Shown: positions 42,485 to 42,574 of the stretch, in pieces
Numbering within the stretch: the stretch's first letter is position 1
Layout: each line of letters opens with the position of its first letter
Assembly (NCBI GenBank): GCA_905221605.1
Contig: CAJNDS010001546.1
Coordinates: 741,257 to 783,830, forward strand
Direction of reading: 5' to 3'
Source: Symbiodinium natans
Lineage: Eukaryota; Sar; Dinophyceae; Suessiales; Symbiodiniaceae
Length of the DNA stretch: 42,574 nt
The notes under the pieces: generated by a model
Told to the model about the DNA's origin: nothing
Databases searched by the model: none
What the model saw: the letters and a program-made list of their open reading frames with translations, nothing else
Translations under genes and position numbers: made by a program

Positions 42485-42574
42485 GAGCTTTGGATGGGGT
42501 GGAGTAGGTGGTAGGGGCAATGGGTCTTCACTGACGCCGCCCCCGGCTGGGGTCGGCGGATATATATATATATA
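42485..42574. other. Right-hand edge after the array
   Basis: Unique-looking sequence follows the last array unit, with CGCCGCCCCCGGCTGGGG and a terminal (AT)n run at the window end. No gene is seen. Confidence 0.5.

Overview
The window looks like nuclear DNA of a dinoflagellate, probably a Symbiodiniaceae-type genome. The evidence is indirect. Every gene I can support is on the + strand, as in unidirectional dinoflagellate gene clusters. Modelled intron acceptors are mostly AG|G, and one intron appears to use a GA donor. A large gene sits in a tandem duplication. Interstitial TTTAGGG telomere-type repeats are present. Simple repeats and minisatellites fill much of the space between genes. 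No rRNA, tRNA, CRISPR array or bacterial operon structure was seen.

Layout. Positions 1-4.1 kb are non-coding: a ~73-bp minisatellite (838-1470), a large fold-back hairpin (1504-1757) and a family of diverged ~0.75-kb repeats (2160-3660). Positions 4.1-9.4 kb hold little beyond a candidate broken exon (4736-5088) and a GT/GTGA microsatellite block containing a 100-N assembly gap (8591-8690). A decayed coding region lies at 9402-10043. From 11160 to 20908 a ~4.3-kb unit is duplicated in direct orientation. Each unit carries a nearly identical intronless gene for a ~980-residue protein with one EF-hand-like loop, followed by a broken exon of a second gene.

Positions 21.8-23.4 kb hold a small gene that can be assembled into a 203-residue multi-pass membrane protein (three exons). 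Positions 24.3-25.6 kb are trinucleotide microsatellites. An uncertain NLS/zinc-knuckle-like ORF lies at 26068-26826. The best-recognised gene is a C5-cytosine DNA methyltransferase in three exons (28432-31477) with motifs I, IV, VI, VIII, IX and X. It is followed by an unrecognised gene (31960-34050) that contains a duplicated ~62-residue module.

Positions 34.1-35.8 kb are repeat-rich: a small inverted-repeat element and telomere-like tracts in opposing orientations. A short lysine-rich coding exon (35959 to ~36300) runs directly into a 6.2-kb, strongly G-skewed higher-order minisatellite that continues nearly to the end of the window.

The genes do not form an obvious pathway. The most interesting items are the divergent methyltransferase, the duplicated-module gene beside it with a possible spliced-leader relic, the duplicated large gene with its uneven divergence, and the G-rich higher-order array.
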